The notes under the pieces: generated by a model
What the model was told of the DNA's origin: nothing
The model's database searches: none
Seen by the model: only the letters and a program-made list of their open reading frames with translations
Position numbers and translations under genes: made by a program
Source: Acinetobacter portensis
GTDB lineage: Bacteria > Pseudomonadota > Gammaproteobacteria > Pseudomonadales > Moraxellaceae
Assembly: GCF_009372215.1 (NCBI RefSeq)
Contig: NZ_LWRV01000076.1
Location: forward strand, 1-43,222
Direction: 5' to 3'
Length of the DNA stretch: 43,222 nucleotides
Shown: in pieces, positions 40,632-43,222 of the stretch
How the letters are laid out: every line of letters begins with the position of its first letter
Numbering within the stretch: position 1 is the first letter of the stretch

Positions 40632-41123
40632 ATGCGCAACAAGCAAATGTGTGAAATGTTGGGAGGTAAAATACCTCCTGAATTACGTACATGGCTATAT
40701 GCATCGGGTTCTTTAACTCAGCAATTAACCGATTTAGCGGGTGGGAAATTTCGTGTTGAACCTACTCAAGAAAGCTTTGTACGTTTAACGCATTTAGATG
40801 CAAAGTGGATGAATATGTCACATCATCATACATCTTGGGTGCGTGAAAGCTTTTTATATGGTTCAGAAAAACAGCCTTGGGTAAAAGCAAAAAGTATTTT
40901 TCCTATTTTAAGCCTACAAAAAAAAGCACGAATATTTCAGCATATTGGGAAAAAACCAATAGGCATGTTTTTGTTTGATCGAACAAATCCTAAATGTGAA
41001 AGACGTGTTCTTTTACTTGAAGATGGTTGGACACGACAAAGTTGCTATACTTGGCACGGTTGCAAATTTATCGTGCAAGAAACTTTTTTACCTGCTTTTG
41101 AGCAGTTTATTCAGCAAGGTTAA
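40632..41123 (+). CDS. ubiC: Chorismate lyase
   Basis: It removes pyruvate from chorismate to give 4-hydroxybenzoate, the first step of ubiquinone synthesis. The 163-residue length is close to E. coli UbiC (165). Visible elements: PPELRTWLYASGSLTQQL at the N-terminus, the WVRESFLYGSEKQPWVKAKS region with the substrate Arg, KPIGMFLF, and the terminal catalytic Glu in VQETFLPAF. It is followed after 9 nt by ubiA, forming the usual operon. An ATG five codons downstream is an alternative start. Confidence 0.92.
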   Translation: MRNKQMCEMLGGKIPPELRTWLYASGSLTQQLTDLAGGKFRVEPTQESFVRLTHLDAKWMNMSHHHTSWVRESFLYGSEKQPWVKAKSIFPILSLQKKARIFQHIGKKPIGMFLFDRTNPKCERRVLLLEDGWTRQSCYTWHGCKFIVQETFLPAFEQFIQQG

Positions 41124-41132
41124 GGGATATTT

Positions 41133-42011
41133 ATGTCTGTTGCGCAACAGATCACTTGGCGTGAGCGTTTAGAAGCTTATTATTATTTGTGCCGTTTCGA
41201 TAAACCAATTGGCACAGAGTTGGTATTTTGGCCAACCATGTGGGCGCTTTGGATTGCAAATAAAGGCATGCCTGAAATAGGTATTTTAATTCCAATGATA
41301 TTGGGCACAATTTTTATGCGTGCGGCAGGTTGTGCAATTAATGACTTTGCTGACCGAAAAGTAGATGCCCATGTTGAACGAACGAAAACACGTCCTTTGG
41401 CAACTGGTATTATTAGTGCGAAAGAAGCGATTTATGTGTTTTTGTTTTTAGTTGTCGCAAGTGCATGTATGTTGTTCTTTTTGCCTATAGAAACGTTTTA
41501 TTGCTCATTTGGCGCATTGTTTTTAGCCTTTATTTATCCATTTATGAAGCGTTATACGCATTTGCCGCAAGTGTTTTTGGGTGCGGCATTTTCATGGTCA
41601 ATTCCCATGGCATATACGGCTGTAGGGCAGGAATTAGGCTTAACTTGTTGGTTGCTTTACTTTGGTAATTTGGCTTGGACAGTTGCATATGACACGCAAT
41701 ATGCGATTACAGACCGTGAATACGATTTAAAAATTGGTGTGAAATCTACCGCTATTTTATTTGGTAAATATGATATTGAAATTATTTCATTGCTTCAATT
41801 GATAAGTATCGTTTTGATTGGAACAGCGTTATATATAGAAAGCTTACTCATTCCATTCGGCTTAATTGCTTTGTTATGTGTTGCTGCCGATTTTATTTAT
41901 CAGTGGTCTAAAACGAAAGGGCGAGATCCACAGCTTTGTTTCTGGGCATTTAGACATAATAGATGGATTGGTTTAATGATTTTTATAGGTATTGCCGTAG
42001 CTTTACAATAA
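41133..42011 (+). CDS. ubiA: 4-hydroxybenzoate octaprenyltransferase
   Basis: An inner-membrane prenyltransferase that attaches the polyprenyl chain to 4-hydroxybenzoate. The 292-residue protein has about eight to nine membrane helices and both Asp-rich motifs of the family: NDFADRKVDAHVERTKTRPL (about residues 70-89) and YDTQYAITDREYD (about 188-200). Length is normal. It is coupled to ubiC and followed by its own terminator. Confidence 0.97.
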   Translation: MSVAQQITWRERLEAYYYLCRFDKPIGTELVFWPTMWALWIANKGMPEIGILIPMILGTIFMRAAGCAINDFADRKVDAHVERTKTRPLATGIISAKEAIYVFLFLVVASACMLFFLPIETFYCSFGALFLAFIYPFMKRYTHLPQVFLGAAFSWSIPMAYTAVGQELGLTCWLLYFGNLAWTVAYDTQYAITDREYDLKIGVKSTAILFGKYDIEIISLLQLISIVLIGTALYIESLLIPFGLIALLCVAADFIYQWSKTKGRDPQLCFWAFRHNRWIGLMIFIGIAVALQ

Positions 42012-42028
42012 GACTTATTTAAATAATG

Positions 42029-42055
42029 AAAAGCATCTAATCGGGTGCTTTTTTT
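42029..42055 (+). terminator. ubiCA terminator
   Basis: AAAAGCATC (42029-42037) pairs with GGTGCTTTT (42044-42052, one G-T) around a 6-nt loop, followed by further T residues. Confidence 0.85.
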
Positions 42056-42121
42056 ATTGGTTGTGATTTAAATATTCACGTATATTGAACGACCTTTTGT
42101 TCCTTGCATGATGGACTTTAA

Positions 42122-42349
42122 ATGACGCAATCTACAAAAAAGCCAATTTCTAAAAAGACGATATTGTTAGCAAGTTTAGGATTAATCATTCCTTTATTTT
42201 TAGTCGCAATGTCTTATTTAGCCGTAAGTGGTGATGCAAATAATCAGGAAAAATATAAACAGCAACGTGAAGAAATTATGTTAAAAGTGAAAGCGAGAGA
42301 AGCGAGGGAGCGTGCTGCTTCGGAAGCTTTAGCATCTAAAAATAATTAA
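42122..42349 (+). CDS. Small single-span membrane protein
   Basis: A 75-residue protein: a basic N-terminus (STKKPISKKT), one membrane helix (ILLASLGLIIPLFLVAMSYLA), then a charged helical tail (KYKQQREEIMLKVKAREARE) in the periplasm or cytoplasm. Such bitopic proteins occur throughout Acinetobacter. No function is known. The gene lies between two terminators and so is monocistronic. Confidence 0.75.
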   Translation: MTQSTKKPISKKTILLASLGLIIPLFLVAMSYLAVSGDANNQEKYKQQREEIMLKVKAREARERAASEALASKNN

Positions 42350-42378
42350 GCTCATTATTTCTTTTGGTTTGTTATTTT

Positions 42379-42402
42379 AAGCGACATAAAAGTCGCTTTT
42401 TT
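42379..42402. terminator. Terminator between convergent genes
   Basis: AAGCGAC (42379-42385) pairs with GTCGCTT (42392-42398), loop ATAAAA, then TTTT. It serves the small membrane protein gene on the plus strand and perhaps the DUF2726 gene on the minus strand. Confidence 0.75.
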
Positions 42403-42416
42403 ATGTTTAAGTAGTT

Positions 42417-42899
42417 TTAAGAGTGACTCAGAATATCTCGTCTTAAGCTTTGTGGGCTTGGAATATCGGTATAACGATAAACTTGATAACCTGCTTGTAA
42501 CAGCATGGCATCACGCTCTGCATCTTCCTGTTCTTTGCCTATATGCGTTGGATCATCCAGTTCAATAATTGCAATCACATTCATCTTTTTATCTAGAATG
42601 ACAAAGTCGGTTACTTTACGATTGAACTTAGATCGAACTTTAAAATTATGATGTGTGATGAGTGCACTAAATGCCACTTGCGCAAGAATGTGATATTCGG
42701 GAAAGCTTTGATTGAGTCGATGAAACATCTTACTTTCAAAGTTTGTAATGACTGGGCGAGGGAAGTATTTTTGAGTTGGCCGAGCATAGCGCTGAACAAC
42801 GAGGATGAATAAAGCCAAAGAGGCAATACATCCAATAATGAAAAAGGTAAATTGAGTCGATTCAAACACGGCAGGATCTTTAAGCAATAAAAAACCCAC
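42417..42899 (-). CDS. DUF2726 protein with membrane anchor
   Basis: A 160-residue protein. An N-terminal membrane helix (FTFFIIGCIASLALFILVVQ) is followed by a DUF2726 domain, a nuclease-like fold (HILAQVAFSALITHHNFKVR, KVTDFVILDKKMNVIAIIEL, DDPTHIGKEQEDAERDAMLL, AGYQVYRY). The D-x-E-x-D-type residues resemble restriction-endonuclease-like cores, but the biological role is unknown. The start is doubtful: GTG 42899 lies inside the tRNA terminator hairpin, and GTG 42869 is an alternative. No good ribosome site is seen. Confidence 0.85.
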   Translation of the reverse strand: MGFLLLKDPAVFESTQFTFFIIGCIASLALFILVVQRYARPTQKYFPRPVITNFESKMFHRLNQSFPEYHILAQVAFSALITHHNFKVRSKFNRKVTDFVILDKKMNVIAIIELDDPTHIGKEQEDAERDAMLLQAGYQVYRYTDIPSPQSLRRDILSHS

Positions 42900-42918
42900 T
42901 TCGTAATGAGTGGGTTTT
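42891..42918 (-). terminator. tRNA-Asn terminator
   Basis: On the minus strand AAAACCCACT/AGTGGGTTTT (42909-42918 with 42891-42900, 8-nt loop), with T residues continuing to TTTTTTATT. It lies 8 nt beyond the tRNA and overlaps the assumed DUF2726 start. Confidence 0.8.
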
Positions 42919-42925
42919 TAGAATT

Positions 42926-43001
42926 TGGCTCTCCAACCTGGGCTCGAACCAGGGACCTGCGGATTAACAGTCCGTCGCTCTACCGACTGAGCTATTGGAG
43001 A
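42926..43001 (-). tRNA. tRNA-Asn (GTT anticodon)
   Basis: A 76-nt cloverleaf: acceptor TCTCCAA (from 43001) with TTGGAGA (42930-42936), D-arm AGCTCAGTCGGTAGAGC, anticodon loop CTGTTAA giving anticodon GTT, T-arm GGTTCGAGCC, discriminator G and an encoded CCA at 42926-42928. All stems pair. Confidence 0.97.
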
Positions 43002-43012
43002 ATCTGAAACGA

Positions 43013-43041
43013 ATTCTATGTGTCAAATGCTATCAGGTCAA
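43013..43041 (-). promoter_or_regulatory. Promoter of tRNA-Asn
   Basis: Minus strand: TTGACC (43036-43041), 17-bp spacer, TAGAAT (43013-43018), 11 nt before the mature tRNA. A near-consensus sigma-70 promoter. Confidence 0.8.
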
Positions 43042-43222
43042 GCAGGAATTCAAAAAAACATGCTGTTTTTGAATTGAATGTTTTAAAATTAGGCGTATTG
43101 ATGGTGGGAGGCTGAATTTTTATTGGATACGGTGTTTAATATCACAAATAGTTTCTATTTTATTGGGGTTTTGTATAAGAGGTTTTGTGTTAAATGAAAG
43201 ATTGATATGTGCTGAATTAGCA

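Overview
The window is a piece of an Acinetobacter chromosome carrying one apparently complete prophage of about 35.1 kb. The host assignment rests on the trpG-trpD-trpC cluster without trpE, the close match of the glutamine synthetase to the Acinetobacter proteins I know, the ubiC-ubiA pair and the low GC content. The species cannot be fixed from sequence alone.

Layout. 1-2767 is host DNA: a degraded gene remnant, then trpC, trpD and trpG on the minus strand. 2768-37834 is the prophage, bounded by a 24-bp direct repeat with one mismatch. 37835-43222 is host DNA again: glnA with a sigma-54/NtrC-type control region, a small conserved gene, ubiC-ubiA, a small membrane protein, a DUF2726 protein and tRNA-Asn(GUU).

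The prophage is a mosaic. Control, replication, lysis, DNA packaging and head genes follow the order of phage lambda: left operon, OL-like operators, CI-like repressor operon, OR-like operators, Cro, CII-like, Rha-like, O with iterons, P, small nin-type genes, Mor-like regulator, holin, lysozyme, Rz/Rz1, cos, Nu1, A, W, B, protease/capsid, FII, Z. The tail is a contractile P2-type tail (V, W/gp25, J, I, fibre, sheath, tube, E/E', tape measure, U, X, D). A P4-type tyrosine integrase lies at the right end and an excisionase-like gene at the left end, so the two become neighbours in the circular form. Two very AT-rich cargo genes interrupt the late region: a family-2 glycosyltransferase and an asparagine-synthetase-like PP-loop protein.

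How it works together. Seven copies of a TACCTnnnAGGTA palindrome sit in two clusters that overlap two near-identical promoters (PL and PR), which gives a lambda-like lysis/lysogeny switch. Downstream of the repressor and probably expressed with it are three genes of unknown role, including a PH-SHOCT protein, in the position of lambda rexAB; they are candidates for lysogen-expressed exclusion functions. A 20-nt motif, GCAATTGTGAATAATGAAAA, recurs five times, each 39-70 nt before a late gene start (holin, gpW-like, an internal capsid start, tail sheath, tape measure). A Mor-like regulator is encoded just before the first copy. I propose this as the phage's own late-promoter system and regard it as the most novel feature here.
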